NCBI GenBank assembly: GCA_018241425.1
Contig: JAFEDU010000002.1
Location: 434,001-498,000 of the forward strand
Direction of reading: 5' to 3'
Source: Pseudomonadota bacterium
Lineage (GTDB): Bacteria > Pseudomonadota > Gammaproteobacteria > Steroidobacterales > Steroidobacteraceae
Length of the DNA stretch: 64,000 bases
A model generated the notes under the pieces. That model ran no database searches and was not told where the DNA came from. It was given only the letters and a program-made list of their open reading frames with translations. Position numbers and translations under genes: made by a program. The stretch's first letter is position 1, and each line of letters begins with the position of its first letter. This document shows positions 36,597 to 48,082 of this stretch, one piece after another.

Positions 36597-37574
36597 ATGA
36601 TCAGGCGAGCGGCTCCAAAAAAACACGAACTCCAGCGGCGCGCCCACGCCTGCGTACTGGCGGCAGTCCTGGCCCTGATTGCACCGCTTGCGGTCTGGGC
36701 CGGCCGCCCGGTGCGCGTCTACGAGGTGGACGTGGCCGAGCGCTCCGGTACCGCGCTGCAGGAGGCGATGCGCCAGGCACTGGTGCGTGCGACCGGCCGC
36801 CGTGAAGCCGCCGACGATCCGGCACTCGCCGGGATCATCGCCGATGCCCCCAAGTACGTCTCCGGGTACGGTACCGGCCCGCGCGGCGAATCGCAGGTGA
36901 TCTTCGACGGCGCCGCCGTGCAGTCCGCCATCACCGCGGCCGGGCGCAGCGTCTGGGACGGTGACCGTCCTTTCACGCTGGTCGTGCTCGACCCGCCACG
37001 GCCCCGTGCCCAGGCGGAGGGGGCGCGCGCCGAACTGGAACGCATCGCGGCCGCGCGCGGCCTGCCGATCAGCCTCATCCCGATGACCGTCAACGATGCC
37101 AATGGCAAGCCGCTGCCGGCCGAGCCGCTGCTTGAGTCCGCGCAGCGCGTCGGCGGCGACGAGGTGCTTGTGGGGCGCGGGGATCCAGCCGCCGCCGATG
37201 CACCGCTGCAGTGGACTCTCTACGGTCGGGGCATCAGCGAGAGCTGGAGCGGGCCGCTCGCCGCCGGCATCGACCGCACCGTCGACCGCCTGGTGCCGCA
37301 GGGTACGCCCGGGGTCTCGCAGGCCGAGAGCGACGTGCGGGCCGCCATCGACGGGGTGCGCACGCTCAACGACTACGCCACGGTCACGCGCCTGTTGCAG
37401 GCGACCCCGGGAGTGCGGCGCGCGACCCTGCTCGCCGCCGAGCCGCAGAGCCTGGTGTTCATGGTCACCGTGCGCGGCGGGGCGAGCGGGCTCGAGCAGG
37501 CGCTCGCGGGCCAGGCGCACCTCGTTCATACCGGCTCGAGTGCGGGACGGACACTGTTCCGCTACCAGCCCTGA
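36597..37574 (+). CDS. DUF2066 domain exported protein
   Basis: The 325-residue protein has an N-terminal signal sequence (residues 15-35, ending VWA), then [23 protein letters not shown], typical of DUF2066, and a C-terminal half with repeated alpha-beta segments. The function is unknown. The conserved position between purM (divergent) and the CDP-alcohol phosphotransferase plus hda is a gammaproteobacterial arrangement. The ATG at 36597 has no strong ribosome site. Confidence 0.86.
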   Translation: MIRRAAPKKHELQRRAHACVLAAVLALIAPLAVWAGRPVRVYEVDVAERSGTALQEAMRQALVRATGRREAADDPALAGIIADAPKYVSGYGTGPRGESQVIFDGAAVQSAITAAGRSVWDGDRPFTLVVLDPPRPRAQAEGARAELERIAAARGLPISLIPMTVNDANGKPLPAEPLLESAQRVGGDEVLVGRGDPAAADAPLQWTLYGRGISESWSGPLAAGIDRTVDRLVPQGTPGVSQAESDVRAAIDGVRTLNDYATVTRLLQATPGVRRATLLAAEPQSLVFMVTVRGGASGLEQALAGQAHLVHTGSSAGRTLFRYQP

Positions 37575-37613
37575 CCGGGCGCGCCAGCGATCTTCAGCGC
37601 GCGGCTGCCTCGC

Positions 37614-38162
37614 ATGCGACACCTCCCCAACCTGATCTGCCTGGTGCGCATTGCGCTCATCTGGCCGACGCTCGCGGCGGTCGCGGGCGCGCGGTTCGGG
37701 ATGGCTCTCGCGCTGTTCCTGGTGGCGGCGGTGTCCGACGGGCTCGACGGCTATCTCGCCAAGCGTTTCGGCTGGACCTCGGACCTCGGGCGCTTCCTCG
37801 ACCCGCTGGCCGACAAGCTGCTGCTCGTGTCGGTGTTCGTGCTGTGCGCCTGGCTTGCGCTCGTGCCGTGGTGGCTGACCGCCGTGGTGGTTGCGCGTGA
37901 CGTGATGATCGGGCTCGGCGCACTCACCTACCGGCTGTGGTTCGGTGCGCTGCGCGGGCGCCCGACGGTGATCAGCAAGGTGAACACGGCGGCGCAGCTG
38001 CTCTACGTCACGCTGGTCCTGCTGGCCGCAGCGGTGAGCTTCCCGCCGCCGGCCGTGCTGGGCGCGCTCGCGCTGATCACGCTCGTGACGACCTTCGTCT
38101 CCGGGGCGCACTACCTGGACACCTTCGCACGGCGCGCCTGGGCCCGGCCCGAGGCGGGCTAG
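37614..38162 (+). CDS. CDP-alcohol phosphatidyltransferase, PgsA-like
   Basis: A 182-residue membrane enzyme with the family motif D-x2-D-G-x2-A-x8-G-x3-D-x3-D in [18 protein letters not shown] and FLDPLADK; the usual Arg after Ala is Lys. Four to six hydrophobic helices surround it. The N-terminus ([10 protein letters not shown]) resembles PgsA, which makes phosphatidylglycerol phosphate, but the exact alcohol cannot be fixed from sequence. It lies between DUF2066 and hda. A second enzyme of the superfamily, pssA, is at 44174. Confidence 0.88.
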   Translation: MRHLPNLICLVRIALIWPTLAAVAGARFGMALALFLVAAVSDGLDGYLAKRFGWTSDLGRFLDPLADKLLLVSVFVLCAWLALVPWWLTAVVVARDVMIGLGALTYRLWFGALRGRPTVISKVNTAAQLLYVTLVLLAAAVSFPPPAVLGALALITLVTTFVSGAHYLDTFARRAWARPEAG

Positions 38163-38173
38163 GGGAGTTGCGC

Positions 38174-39870
<1,697 letters not shown>

Positions 39871-39881
39871 ACGCCATCCGC

Positions 39882-41756
39882 ATGCGGCAAGGCACACGGG
39901 CGGCTACGCTCGCCCTGGCTCTCGCATTCCTCGCGGCCGTCGCGCCGGCATTCTCGCAGACCGTCCCGGAGGAGCCGCCGCCCGGTGCGGAAGCCAAAGC
40001 CCCGCAGCACGCGCCGCCGGAGGGCGCGGCGCAGCCCGAGCAACTGCCCACTGGTCCCGCTGCCGCGACCGTAACGCCGATACCGCACCGCCTGCTCGCC
40101 CCGCGCTCGCACCAGGCGTGGGTGGCGGCCGCCAATCCACTCGCGGTGGAGGCCGGGCTGGAGATCCTCGGCAGGGGCGGCAAGGCGATCGATGCCGCGG
40201 TCGCCGTCCAGGCGATGCTCGGGCTCGTCGAGCCGCAGAGCTCCGGCGTCGGTGGCGGCGCCTTCCTCCTCTACTACGATGCCCGCACCCAGAAGGTGAG
40301 CGCCATCGACGGGCGCGAGACCGCCCCGCTCGGGGCGACCCCGGACATGTTCATGGACGGCGGGCGCCCGATGTCCTTCGTGGAGGCAGTGCGCAGCGGG
40401 CGCTCGACCGGGGTCCCGGGCGCGATCGGCATGCTCTATACCGCGCACGCGAAGTATGGCGCGCTGCGCTGGAAGGAGCTGTTCGGCCCGGCGGTGCACG
40501 CCGCGCGCGAGGGCTTCAACGTACCCGGGCGCCTGGCGATGTTCCTCGGCGAAGGTTCGCCCTTTCCGCCGACGGCCGAGATCCGGCAGCTGTTCTCGCG
40601 CGCGGATGGCGAGATCGTCCAGGAAGGAGACCTGTTCCAGAACCCGCAGTACGCGAAGACGCTGCAGCGACTCGCGGATGAGGGCCCGCGGGCGCTCTAC
40701 ACCGGCCCGATCGCGGCCGAGATCGTGCGCGTCACGCACCTCGAGCCACTGCCCGGGACGCTCACGCTCAAGGACCTGTCCGGCTATCGCGCCAGCTGGA
40801 CCGAACCGCTGTGCCGGCCGTTCCGCGGTTTCACCGTGTGTGTGCCGCCGCCGCCCTCGAGCGGCGTGGCGCTGCTGCAGATGCTCGCCATCCTCGAGCA
40901 CACCGACATCGCCTCGCGCTCGCCCAACGATCCGCAGGCCTGGTTCCTGTTCGCCCAGGCGAGCCGCCTCATGTACGCGGACCGCGACCGCTACGTCGCC
41001 GATCCGCGCTTCGTGTCGGTGCCGGTGCAACGCCTGCTCGACCCCGCCTACATCAAGCAGCGCGCCGCGCTCATCGGAACGCGCGCCGGCCCCGCGCCGC
41101 CGGCCGGCGTGTTCGCCGCGCAGCCGCGCGGCCGCGATGCCACCAACGAGTCCGCGGGCACCAGTCACTTCGTGGTCGTCGATGCCGACGGGGACGTCGT
41201 GTCCATGACCACGACGGTTGAATCGGTGTTCGGCTCCGGGCGCACGGTGGGCGGCTTCGTGCTCAACAACCAGCTCACCGACTTCAACTTCGATCCGACC
41301 GACAACGGCCGCCCGGTGGCCAACGCGGTGCACGGCGGCAAGCGGCCACGCTCCTCGATGGCGCCCATCATCGTGCTCGACCGTGCCAACAACTTCGTGG
41401 CGGCGCTCGGCTCGCCCGGCGGCTCGGCGATCCTCGAGTACAACGCCAAGACGCTGGTGGGACTGCTCGCCTGGAAGCTCTCGCTCAAGCAGGCGGTGGA
41501 GCTGCCGAACCTGATCGCGCGCGGGGACACCTTCGCCGGCGAGCTGGAGCGCTTCACGCCGGCCCTGGTCGCCGGCCTGCGCGAGCGCGGCATCGAGCTC
41601 AGGTCCGGGCGCGCCGAGAACTCGGGGCTGCACGCCATCCTGCGCCACGCCGACGGCACCTACGAGGGCGCCGCGGACTCGCGGCGCGAGGGCATCGCGA
41701 AGATGCTGCCGCCGCCACCGCCCAAGGCCCTCAGGCGCGCCGCAGGCGCGAACTAG
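39882..41756 (+). CDS. ggt: Gamma-glutamyltransferase
   Basis: The 624-residue exported Ntn-hydrolase cleaves glutathione and other gamma-glutamyl compounds. A signal peptide (residues 1-25, ending AFS) and a Pro/Ala-rich linker precede the large subunit (QAWVAAANPLAVEAGLEIL, SSGVGGGAFLL). The autocleavage site is before Thr in SAGTSHFVVVDADGD, which becomes the small-subunit N-terminus and catalytic nucleophile; GSPGGSAIL follows. The ATG at 39882 is used; a TTG at 39867 overlapping the acylphosphatase stop is an alternative. Confidence 0.95.
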   Translation: MRQGTRAATLALALAFLAAVAPAFSQTVPEEPPPGAEAKAPQHAPPEGAAQPEQLPTGPAAATVTPIPHRLLAPRSHQAWVAAANPLAVEAGLEILGRGGKAIDAAVAVQAMLGLVEPQSSGVGGGAFLLYYDARTQKVSAIDGRETAPLGATPDMFMDGGRPMSFVEAVRSGRSTGVPGAIGMLYTAHAKYGALRWKELFGPAVHAAREGFNVPGRLAMFLGEGSPFPPTAEIRQLFSRADGEIVQEGDLFQNPQYAKTLQRLADEGPRALYTGPIAAEIVRVTHLEPLPGTLTLKDLSGYRASWTEPLCRPFRGFTVCVPPPPSSGVALLQMLAILEHTDIASRSPNDPQAWFLFAQASRLMYADRDRYVADPRFVSVPVQRLLDPAYIKQRAALIGTRAGPAPPAGVFAAQPRGRDATNESAGTSHFVVVDADGDVVSMTTTVESVFGSGRTVGGFVLNNQLTDFNFDPTDNGRPVANAVHGGKRPRSSMAPIIVLDRANNFVAALGSPGGSAILEYNAKTLVGLLAWKLSLKQAVELPNLIARGDTFAGELERFTPALVAGLRERGIELRSGRAENSGLHAILRHADGTYEGAADSRREGIAKMLPPPPPKALRRAAGAN

Positions 41757-41768
41757 GGCAGGCCTGCC

Positions 41769-42431
41769 TCAGCGACTGCCGGGCGCCCTGGGGAACCCCA
41801 GGTCGTCCGCGCCGCGCCACTGCGTCCAGCGGCCCACCACCAGGTCCGGGTAATTGCGGCGGCCGACGCTGCCGTTGTAGCGCGCCAGCGCGCGGCGCAC
41901 GTCGTTGTGCTCGTAGCTGAGGTAGAAGCGCAGGATTGCGCAGCCCATGCGGATGTTGGGCGCCACGTGCACGAGCTCGTAGCGGTGCAGTCCGAGGCGC
42001 TCGGGCCAGAACGGCATCACCTGCATCAGGCCCACGGCCCCGGCGCTGGAGACCGCCCAGCGGTTGAAGCGGCTCTCCACGTCGATGAGCGCCATCACCA
42101 GTCCCGGCGGCAGGCGCTGCTCGCCCGAGCGGTGCGTCTCGCAGTACACCTGCTTGAGGATGTCGATGCGCTCGTCCTTCTCCTTCACGATCGGGCGCAG
42201 CCGCGGTTCCATGAGCGTGTACCACACCGCCGAGTCGTACTGGTCGGTGAAGCACTCCTTCTCCTGGATGGCACGCTGCACGACCCCGCGCAGCTCCGGG
42301 TCCATCTGCTGGTCGGCGCGGGCAGCCGGGGCGAGGCAGGCGAGCAGGGCCGCGAGCGCCGCGCCATAGCCGGCGCGGCGCCGCGCCTCAGCCGGCCAGG
42401 CGTGCGCGGATGAAGCTGAGCGCCTCGCCAC
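41769..42431 (-). CDS. Periplasmic lytic transglycosylase (SLT family)
   Basis: The catalytic domain shows [29 protein letters not shown] with the catalytic Glu in the DVESRF helix, then [11 protein letters not shown], so it should cleave glycan strands of peptidoglycan. A hydrophobic signal segment ending PAARA precedes it. No ATG suits; the GTG at 42431 gives 220 residues and places the start 44 bases inside proS. The start is uncertain. Cotranscription with proS is likely. Confidence 0.85.
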   Translation of the reverse strand: MARRSASSAHAWPAEARRRAGYGAALAALLACLAPAARADQQMDPELRGVVQRAIQEKECFTDQYDSAVWYTLMEPRLRPIVKEKDERIDILKQVYCETHRSGEQRLPPGLVMALIDVESRFNRWAVSSAGAVGLMQVMPFWPERLGLHRYELVHVAPNIRMGCAILRFYLSYEHNDVRRALARYNGSVGRRNYPDLVVGRWTQWRGADDLGFPRAPGSR

Positions 42432-44097
42432 TGGCGAACTCGGTGCTCTGACTGTCGCGCCGGCCACGGTACTCGAGCTTGCCGGCATCCAGGCCGCGCT
42501 CGGCGATGACCAGGCGGTGCGGGATGCCCAGAAGCTCGGCGTCGGCGAACTTGACCCCGGGGCGGGCGTCGCGGTCGTCGTAGAGGACCTCGATGCCGGC
42601 GGCGGTGAATTCGGCGTACAGCTGGTCGGTGAGCTCACGGACACGGGCGGATTTTTGCAGGTTCAGGGGCACCAGCACTACCTGGAACGGGGCGATCGGC
42701 GCCGGCCAGATTATGCCGCGCTCATCGTTGTTCTGTTCGATGGCGGCGGCCACGATGCGCGTCACACCGATGCCATAGCAGCCCATCAGCATCGTCACCT
42801 CCTTGCCGGCCTCGTCCAGCACCGCCGCCTTCATGGGCGTGGAGTACTTGGTGCCGAGCTGGAAGATGTGCCCGACCTCGATGCCGCGCGCGATGTGCAG
42901 GCGGCCCTTGCCGGAAGGGGAGGGATCGCCCTCGACGACGTTGCGCAGATCCGCGGCCACCGCGCCCTGGGCATCGCGGTCCCAGTTGACGCCCACGTAG
43001 TGCACGTCGTTCTCGTTAGCGCCGCAGACGAAGTCCGCGAGCGCGAGCGCCGCGTGGTCGGCATACAGCGGGCACCTGAGCCCGACCACGCCCACCGAGC
43101 CCGGGTCCGCGCCGCTCACCTCGCGCACGCGCGCCGGGGCGGCCAGCTTGAGCGGGCTTGAGACACCGGGGAGCTTCTGCGCCTTGACCGCGTTCAGCTC
43201 GTGGTCGCCGCGCAGCGCGAACGCCACCACCGTGTCGTTCTCGCCCTCGACGATCAGGGTCTTGATCGTCTGGGTGGCCGGGATCTTGAGCAGCTCCGAT
43301 ACCGCGGCGATGGTGTGCGCGCCCGGGGTCGGCACCTTGCGCAGCGCCTGCGAGGGCGGCGGCCGCTGCCCGGGCGGCGCGAGTGCGACGGCCGCCTCGA
43401 GGTTCGCGGCGTAGTCATCGCCGTCGGAGAACACGATCGCGTCCTCGCCGGAGGAGGCGAGCACGTGGAACTCCTGGCTGACGTCCCCGCCGATGGCCCC
43501 GGAATCGGCGCGCACCGCGCGGAAGGTGAGCCCGGTGCGCGTGAAGATGCGCACGTAGGCGTCGTACATGGCGCGGTAGCCGGCGGTGAGGGAGTCCTGG
43601 TCGAGGTGGAAGGAGTAGGCATCCTTCATCACGAACTCGCGCGCGCGCATGACCCCGAAGCGCGGCCGCACCTCGTCGCGGAACTTGGTCTGGATCTGGT
43701 AGAAGTTCACCGGCAGCTGGCGGTAGCTCTTGAGCTCGCGCCGCGCGATGTCGGTGATGACCTCCTCGTGGGTGGGGCCGGCGACGAAGTCGCGCTCGTG
43801 CCGGTCCTTGACGCGCAGCAGCTCCGGCCCGTACTCGGTCCAGCGCCGCGACTCCTGCCACAGCTCCGCCGGCTGGATGACCGGCATGACGAGCTCCAGG
43901 GCGCCGGCGCGGTCCATCTCCTCGCGGATGATGCGCTCCACCTTCCTGAGCACCCGCAGCCCGAGCGGCAGCCAGCTGTACAGTCCGGACGCCTCGCGAC
44001 GGATGAGACCGGCGCGCAGCATGAGCTGGTGGCTGACCACCTCCGCCTCGGCGGGGGTCTCCTTCAGGGTGTTGATCGGGTACTGGGACAGCCTCAT
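42388..44097 (-). CDS. proS: Prolyl-tRNA synthetase, bacterial type
   Basis: The class II synthetase is 569 residues (E. coli 572). Class II motif 1 is in the N-terminal [22 protein letters not shown], motif 2 in the [23 protein letters not shown] region, and motif 3 in the [17 protein letters not shown] region. A YbaK-like editing domain (about 230-390) is inserted between motifs 2 and 3. The ATG at 44097 gives the standard MRLSQYP start; eight more residues are possible from 44121. It is divergent from pssA. Confidence 0.97.
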   Translation of the reverse strand: MRLSQYPINTLKETPAEAEVVSHQLMLRAGLIRREASGLYSWLPLGLRVLRKVERIIREEMDRAGALELVMPVIQPAELWQESRRWTEYGPELLRVKDRHERDFVAGPTHEEVITDIARRELKSYRQLPVNFYQIQTKFRDEVRPRFGVMRAREFVMKDAYSFHLDQDSLTAGYRAMYDAYVRIFTRTGLTFRAVRADSGAIGGDVSQEFHVLASSGEDAIVFSDGDDYAANLEAAVALAPPGQRPPPSQALRKVPTPGAHTIAAVSELLKIPATQTIKTLIVEGENDTVVAFALRGDHELNAVKAQKLPGVSSPLKLAAPARVREVSGADPGSVGVVGLRCPLYADHAALALADFVCGANENDVHYVGVNWDRDAQGAVAADLRNVVEGDPSPSGKGRLHIARGIEVGHIFQLGTKYSTPMKAAVLDEAGKEVTMLMGCYGIGVTRIVAAAIEQNNDERGIIWPAPIAPFQVVLVPLNLQKSARVRELTDQLYAEFTAAGIEVLYDDRDARPGVKFADAELLGIPHRLVIAERGLDAGKLEYRGRRDSQSTEFASGEALSFIRARLAG

Positions 44098-44138
44098 TTT
44101 CGGGCGCCGCGCCTCGTGCATGGGTCAAAGGGAAGGGC

Positions 44139-44169
44139 GCATCTTAGCAGGTGCCCCCTGTTAAGATGC
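44139..44169. promoter_or_regulatory. Inverted repeat between divergent proS and pssA
   Basis: GCATCTTAGCAGG at 44139-44151 and CCTGTTAAGATGC at 44157-44169 are reverse complements with one mismatch, around a 5-base spacer. Each arm contains a -10-like TAAGAT directed outward, one toward proS and one toward pssA. Because both genes read away from it, it is not a terminator; it may be a shared operator or back-to-back promoters. Confidence 0.6.
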
Positions 44170-44173
44170 CGCC

Positions 44174-44962
44174 GTGGAAATCGAGCCGTCGCCCCCGCTG
44201 AAGCCGCGCCGCAAGGGCATCTACCTGCTGCCCAACCTGTTCACCACGGGGTGCCTGTTTTCCGGCTTCTACGCGGTCGTGGCCGCCATCGACCAGCACT
44301 TCGCGAACGCCGGCATGGCGGTGTTCGCGGCCATGGTGTTCGACACCCTGGACGGGCGCATCGCGCGCCTCACCAAGACCGAGAGCGCCTTCGGCAAGGA
44401 GTACGACAGCCTCGCGGACATGGTCTCCTTCGGGGTCGCGCCCGCGATCGTCGCCTACCAGTGGGGCGTGGTGCGCATCATGGAGTACGGGCGCCACTGG
44501 GGCCGGTTCGGATGGCTCGCCTGCTTCTTCTACGCGGCCTGCGCCGCCTTGCGCCTCGCGCGCTTCAACGCGCGCTCCGCCACCGCCGACAAGCGCTACT
44601 TCGAGGGGCTGCCGAGCCCGTCGGCCGCGGCCATCGTCGCCGCCTTCATCTGGTTCTGCAGCGACTGGCGCGAGCCCAGGCTCACCGGGCTGATCGCCGC
44701 CTTCCTGGTCACGGCGAGCGCCGGGGCCCTCATGGTCTCGAGCTTCGGCTACCCGAGCTTCAAGCAGTTCGACCTCGACAAGCGCATCCGCTTCATCTAC
44801 CTGGTGCTGGTGCCGGTCGTGATCATCCTGATCGCGGTCGAACCCTCGACCATGCTGCTGTCGATGTTCGGTACCTACGCACTGGCCGCTCCCGCGCTGT
44901 GGATCGGCCGGCGCATACGGCGCCTGTTCCGCGGCGCCCCGACCCCCGGCGCCCCCGGATGA
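44174..44962 (+). CDS. pssA: CDP-diacylglycerol-serine O-phosphatidyltransferase
   Basis: The 262-residue type II (membrane) phosphatidylserine synthase carries the CDP-alcohol motif in VFDTLDGRIARLTKTES followed by FGKEYDSLADMVSFGVAP. An N-terminal KGIYLLPNLFTTGCLFSGFYA and PSPSAAAIVA are typical. Several membrane helices are evident. The start is GTG at 44174 with no Shine-Dalgarno; the nearest -10-like element is only six bases upstream. The UDG gene start overlaps its stop (ATGA). Confidence 0.95.
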   Translation: MEIEPSPPLKPRRKGIYLLPNLFTTGCLFSGFYAVVAAIDQHFANAGMAVFAAMVFDTLDGRIARLTKTESAFGKEYDSLADMVSFGVAPAIVAYQWGVVRIMEYGRHWGRFGWLACFFYAACAALRLARFNARSATADKRYFEGLPSPSAAAIVAAFIWFCSDWREPRLTGLIAAFLVTASAGALMVSSFGYPSFKQFDLDKRIRFIYLVLVPVVIILIAVEPSTMLLSMFGTYALAAPALWIGRRIRRLFRGAPTPGAPG

Positions 44963-45717
44963 GCGCAGGCCCCGACGCCCGCGCCGAATACCTCGCAGCC
45001 CTGGGCATCGACGTATGGGTGCGCCGCGGCGGCGCGGCCCCCCCGCCGGCCGCCGCGCCGGTGCCCGCACCGGCCCCCGAGGCACATCCGGATCCGGCAC
45101 CATCCCCGGCGCCCGCCGACGCGGGCGCGGAGGCGCGCTGGCACGCCTTGCGCGAGGAGGTGCTCAAGTGCACGCGCTGCGCGCTCCACAAGACCCGCAT
45201 CCAGGGCGTGTTCGGCGTCGGCCCGCACCAGTGCGACTGGCTCGTGATCGGGGAGGCCCCAGGGGCCGAGGAGGACCGCCGCGGCGAACCCTTCGTCGGG
45301 GCCGCAGGGCAGCTCCTGGATGCGATGCTCAAGGCGATCGGCCTCGACCGGCATTCCAACGTCTACATCGCCAACGTCCTCAAGAGCCGGCCGCCGGGCA
45401 ACCGCGATCCGAAGCCGGAGGAGGTCGCCGCCTGCCTGCCCTACCTCAACCGGCAGGTCGAGCTGCTGCAGCCGAAGATCATGCTGGCGGTCGGGCGCAT
45501 CGCGGCCCAGAACCTGCTCGGCACCGAGGAACCGCTCGGGCGCCTGCGCGGCAGGGTGCATCGCTTCGGTGCCACGCCGCTGGTGGTCACGTATCATCCG
45601 GCCTACCTCCTGCGCACCCCTGCCGACAAGCGCAAGGCGTGGGAGGACCTTAAGTTCGCCCGCAGCGTCTATCAGCAACTGGTGCAAGGCAGCCCCGCCG
45701 ATGGCCACCGCGCCTGA
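44959..45717 (+). CDS. Uracil-DNA glycosylase, family 4
   Basis: The 252-residue protein removes uracil from DNA. After a Pro/Ala-rich leader (about 30-60) come CTRCALHKTRIQ (two cluster cysteines), motif 1 GEAPGAEEDRRGEPFVG and motif 2 TYHPAYLLR with the catalytic-loop His. The usual KCRPPGNRDP cysteine is Ser (KSRPPGNRDP), whereas the later EEVAAC cysteine remains, so one of four expected Fe-S ligands is missing. The KRRIH insertion of UdgX is absent. It overlaps pssA upstream and rimI downstream. Confidence 0.92.
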   Translation: MSAGPDARAEYLAALGIDVWVRRGGAAPPPAAAPVPAPAPEAHPDPAPSPAPADAGAEARWHALREEVLKCTRCALHKTRIQGVFGVGPHQCDWLVIGEAPGAEEDRRGEPFVGAAGQLLDAMLKAIGLDRHSNVYIANVLKSRPPGNRDPKPEEVAACLPYLNRQVELLQPKIMLAVGRIAAQNLLGTEEPLGRLRGRVHRFGATPLVVTYHPAYLLRTPADKRKAWEDLKFARSVYQQLVQGSPADGHRA

Positions 45718-46204
45718 GCAGTTCGCCAACGTCCCCGAGGTCGTGATCCGGCCCATGCGGGCGGCGGACGTGCCCGAAGTGGTTGCGGTCGAGCGCGCCT
45801 CCTACCAGTTCCCCTGGAGCGAGGGCATCTTCCGCGATTGCCTGCGTGTGGGTTACGTGTGCCGCGTCATCACCGCGCGCCGCGAGGTCATGGGGTACGG
45901 GGTCATGAGCGTCGGGGCCGGCGAGGCCCACGTGCTCAACCTGTGCGTGGCGGAGGGCTTCCGCTGCCGCGGGGCCGGCAAGAAGCTCCTCATCTGCCTG
46001 CTGGAGCGCGCGCACGCCGCCGGCATGGGGGAGGCGTTCCTCGAGGTGCGTCCCTCGAACACCACCGCCATCCGCCTGTACCAGTCCCTGGGCTTCGAGC
46101 AGGTGGGCATGCGGCGCGGCTACTACCAGGCGCCCCAGGGCCGCGAGGACGCGGCGGTCCTGAAGCTCGTCCTGCCGCGCAGCACCCCGCCCCCGGGCGG
46201 CTGA
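45701..46204 (+). CDS. rimI: Ribosomal-protein-alanine N-acetyltransferase RimI-like
   Basis: A 167-residue GNAT acetyltransferase. VIRPMRAADVPEVVAVERASYQFPWSE starts the fold, the acetyl-CoA loop is EGFRCRGAGKKLL, and EVRPSNTTAIRLYQSLGFEQVG is the usual RimI C-terminal signature. RimI acetylates the N-terminus of ribosomal protein S18, though other targets are possible. The ATG at 45701 overlaps the UDG gene by 17 bases. No tsaB gene lies beside it. Confidence 0.92.
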   Translation: MATAPEQFANVPEVVIRPMRAADVPEVVAVERASYQFPWSEGIFRDCLRVGYVCRVITARREVMGYGVMSVGAGEAHVLNLCVAEGFRCRGAGKKLLICLLERAHAAGMGEAFLEVRPSNTTAIRLYQSLGFEQVGMRRGYYQAPQGREDAAVLKLVLPRSTPPPGG

Positions 46205-46242
46205 GCGTCCGCCGTGCGGCGGGCCGGCCGTTCCCCTTTGGG

Positions 46243-46248
46243 TATAAT
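46243..46248 (+). promoter_or_regulatory. Consensus -10 (TATAAT) upstream of prfC
   Basis: A perfect TATAAT in GGGTATAATCCGC, 39 bases after the rimI stop. No -35 match is present 16-18 bases upstream. Transcription from here would give a leader of about 135 bases before prfC. Confidence 0.45.
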
Positions 46249-46348
46249 CCGCGCCGCTCGATACGCGGGCCGCACGCACGGACTTCCCTGAGCCGGTTCC
46301 CCGGGGCCGCGCGGGCCCTTCCTTAGACCTCGTTCCAGTTCATAGGGT

Positions 46349-46371
46349 GCGCGCACTGTTGTGGTGCGCGC
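46349..46371 (+). promoter_or_regulatory. Hairpin in the prfC leader
   Basis: GCGCGCAC (46349-46356) pairs with GTGCGCGC (46364-46371) across a 7-base loop, ending just before the GGAGA ribosome site of prfC. It could affect translation initiation; that is inference. Confidence 0.45.
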
Positions 46372-46388
46372 CAACGGAGACTTCTTCG

Positions 46389-47981
46389 GTGGCCGAATCC
46401 GATCTTGCAAGCGAAATCCGCCGCCGGCGGACCTTCGCCATCATCTCCCACCCCGACGCCGGCAAGACCACGCTCACCGAGAAGCTGCTGCTGTTCGGGG
46501 GCGCAATCCAGATGGCGGGGACCGTCAAGGGACGCAAGGCCGCGCGCCACGCGACCTCCGACTGGATGCGCCTGGAGCAGCAGCGCGGGATCTCGATCAC
46601 CTCGTCGGTCATGCAATTCCCTTTCGGCGACTGCGTCGTGAACCTGCTCGACACGCCCGGGCACGAGGACTTCTCGGAGGACACCTACCGCACCCTCACC
46701 GCGGTGGACTCGGCGCTGATGGTGATCGACTGCGCCAAGGGCGTGGAGGAGCGCACCATCAAGCTCATGGAGGTGTGCCGCCTGCGCGACACACCCATCA
46801 TGACCTTCATCAACAAGCTCGACCGCGACGGGCGCTCGCCGATCGAGCTCCTCGACGAGATCGAGCAGGTGCTGAAGATCGGCACCGCGCCGCTCACCTG
46901 GCCGATCGGCATGGGGCGCGAGCTGCGCGGCATCTATCACCTCAGCGAGGACCGCATCTACTGCTACAGCGCCGGCGAGCGCGGGCGGGTAGGCGAGAAC
47001 CTCACCATCGACGGCCTGCACAGCGCGGCGGGGCGGGAGTTCCTGGGTGAACAGGCGGCCGCCTTCGACGAGGAGATCGAGCTGGTGCGCGGGGCGACGC
47101 AGGCCTTCGATGCCGAGGCGTACCGCGCCGGGCGCCAGACCCCGGTGTTCTTCGGCTCGGCCATCAACAACTTCGGCGTCGAGGAACTGCTCACCTCCTT
47201 CTGCGCGCACGCCCCGGGCCCGCTGCCGCGGGTGGCGCGCGAGCGCGTGGTGGAGCCGTCCGAGGCGCAGCTGTCGGGGTTCGTCTTCAAGATCCAGGCC
47301 AACATGGATCCCGCCCATCGCGACCGCATCGCCTTCCTCAGGCTGTGCGCGGGCAAGTACGCGCGCGGCATGCGCCTGTTCCACGTGCGCCAGGACAAGG
47401 AGATCCGCGTCGCCGATGCGCTCACCTTCATGGCCGCCGACCGGGCCCAGGCCGAGGAGGCCTTCGCCGGCGACATCCTCGGCCTGCACAACCACGGCAC
47501 CATCAACATCGGGGACACCTTCACCCAGGGGGAGCGGCTCGCCTTCACCGGCGTCCCAAACTTCGCCCCCGAGATTTTCCGACGCGCGGTCCTCAAGGAC
47601 CCGCTCAAGATGAAGGCGCTGCAGAAGGGCCTTTCACAGCTGTGCGAGGAGGGCGCGACGCAGCTGTTCAAGCCGCTGCGCAACAACGACCTCATCCTGG
47701 GTGCGGTCGGGCAGCTGCAGTTCGAGGTGGTGGCGTTCCGCCTGGCCGATGAGTACAGCGTGCAGTGCGTGTTCGACCCCGTGACGGTATACACGGCGCG
47801 CTGGGTGGATGCCGCCGATCCGCGCAAGCTCGAGGAGTTCCGCGCGAGGGTCTACGAGCACCTGGCGGTCGATCACAGCGGCGCGCTGGTGTACCTCGCT
47901 CCGTCCCGCGTCAACCTGCAGCTGACGGTCGAGCGCTGGCCCGACATCCGCTTCACCGAGACGCGCGAGCACGCCACTTGA
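46389..47981 (+). CDS. prfC: Peptide chain release factor 3
   Basis: The GTPase that removes RF1/RF2 from the ribosome after termination. P-loop [11 protein letters not shown], switch [17 protein letters not shown] specificity motif FINKLDRDG, and the RF3-specific segments [12 protein letters not shown] and [22 protein letters not shown]. It is 530 residues (E. coli 529). The start is GTG at 46389 with GGAGA nine bases upstream; the ATG-like extension to 46347 lies in the leader hairpin region. Confidence 0.97.
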   Translation: MAESDLASEIRRRRTFAIISHPDAGKTTLTEKLLLFGGAIQMAGTVKGRKAARHATSDWMRLEQQRGISITSSVMQFPFGDCVVNLLDTPGHEDFSEDTYRTLTAVDSALMVIDCAKGVEERTIKLMEVCRLRDTPIMTFINKLDRDGRSPIELLDEIEQVLKIGTAPLTWPIGMGRELRGIYHLSEDRIYCYSAGERGRVGENLTIDGLHSAAGREFLGEQAAAFDEEIELVRGATQAFDAEAYRAGRQTPVFFGSAINNFGVEELLTSFCAHAPGPLPRVARERVVEPSEAQLSGFVFKIQANMDPAHRDRIAFLRLCAGKYARGMRLFHVRQDKEIRVADALTFMAADRAQAEEAFAGDILGLHNHGTINIGDTFTQGERLAFTGVPNFAPEIFRRAVLKDPLKMKALQKGLSQLCEEGATQLFKPLRNNDLILGAVGQLQFEVVAFRLADEYSVQCVFDPVTVYTARWVDAADPRKLEEFRARVYEHLAVDHSGALVYLAPSRVNLQLTVERWPDIRFTETREHAT

Positions 47982-48082
47982 CAGCTGGCGTACGCTAGTC
48001 GGGCCGGGTGCGCGGGGACCGGCCCCCGCCGCGCCCGGCCGGCGTTGAAGGTCAGGCTGTCGATGCGAGGCGCAATACCCCC

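Noticed and set aside
42185..42367. Short frame with ATG at 42367 as the start of the lytic transglycosylase
   Set aside because: That ATG is in a different frame from the catalytic domain, and its product has no signal-peptide character.
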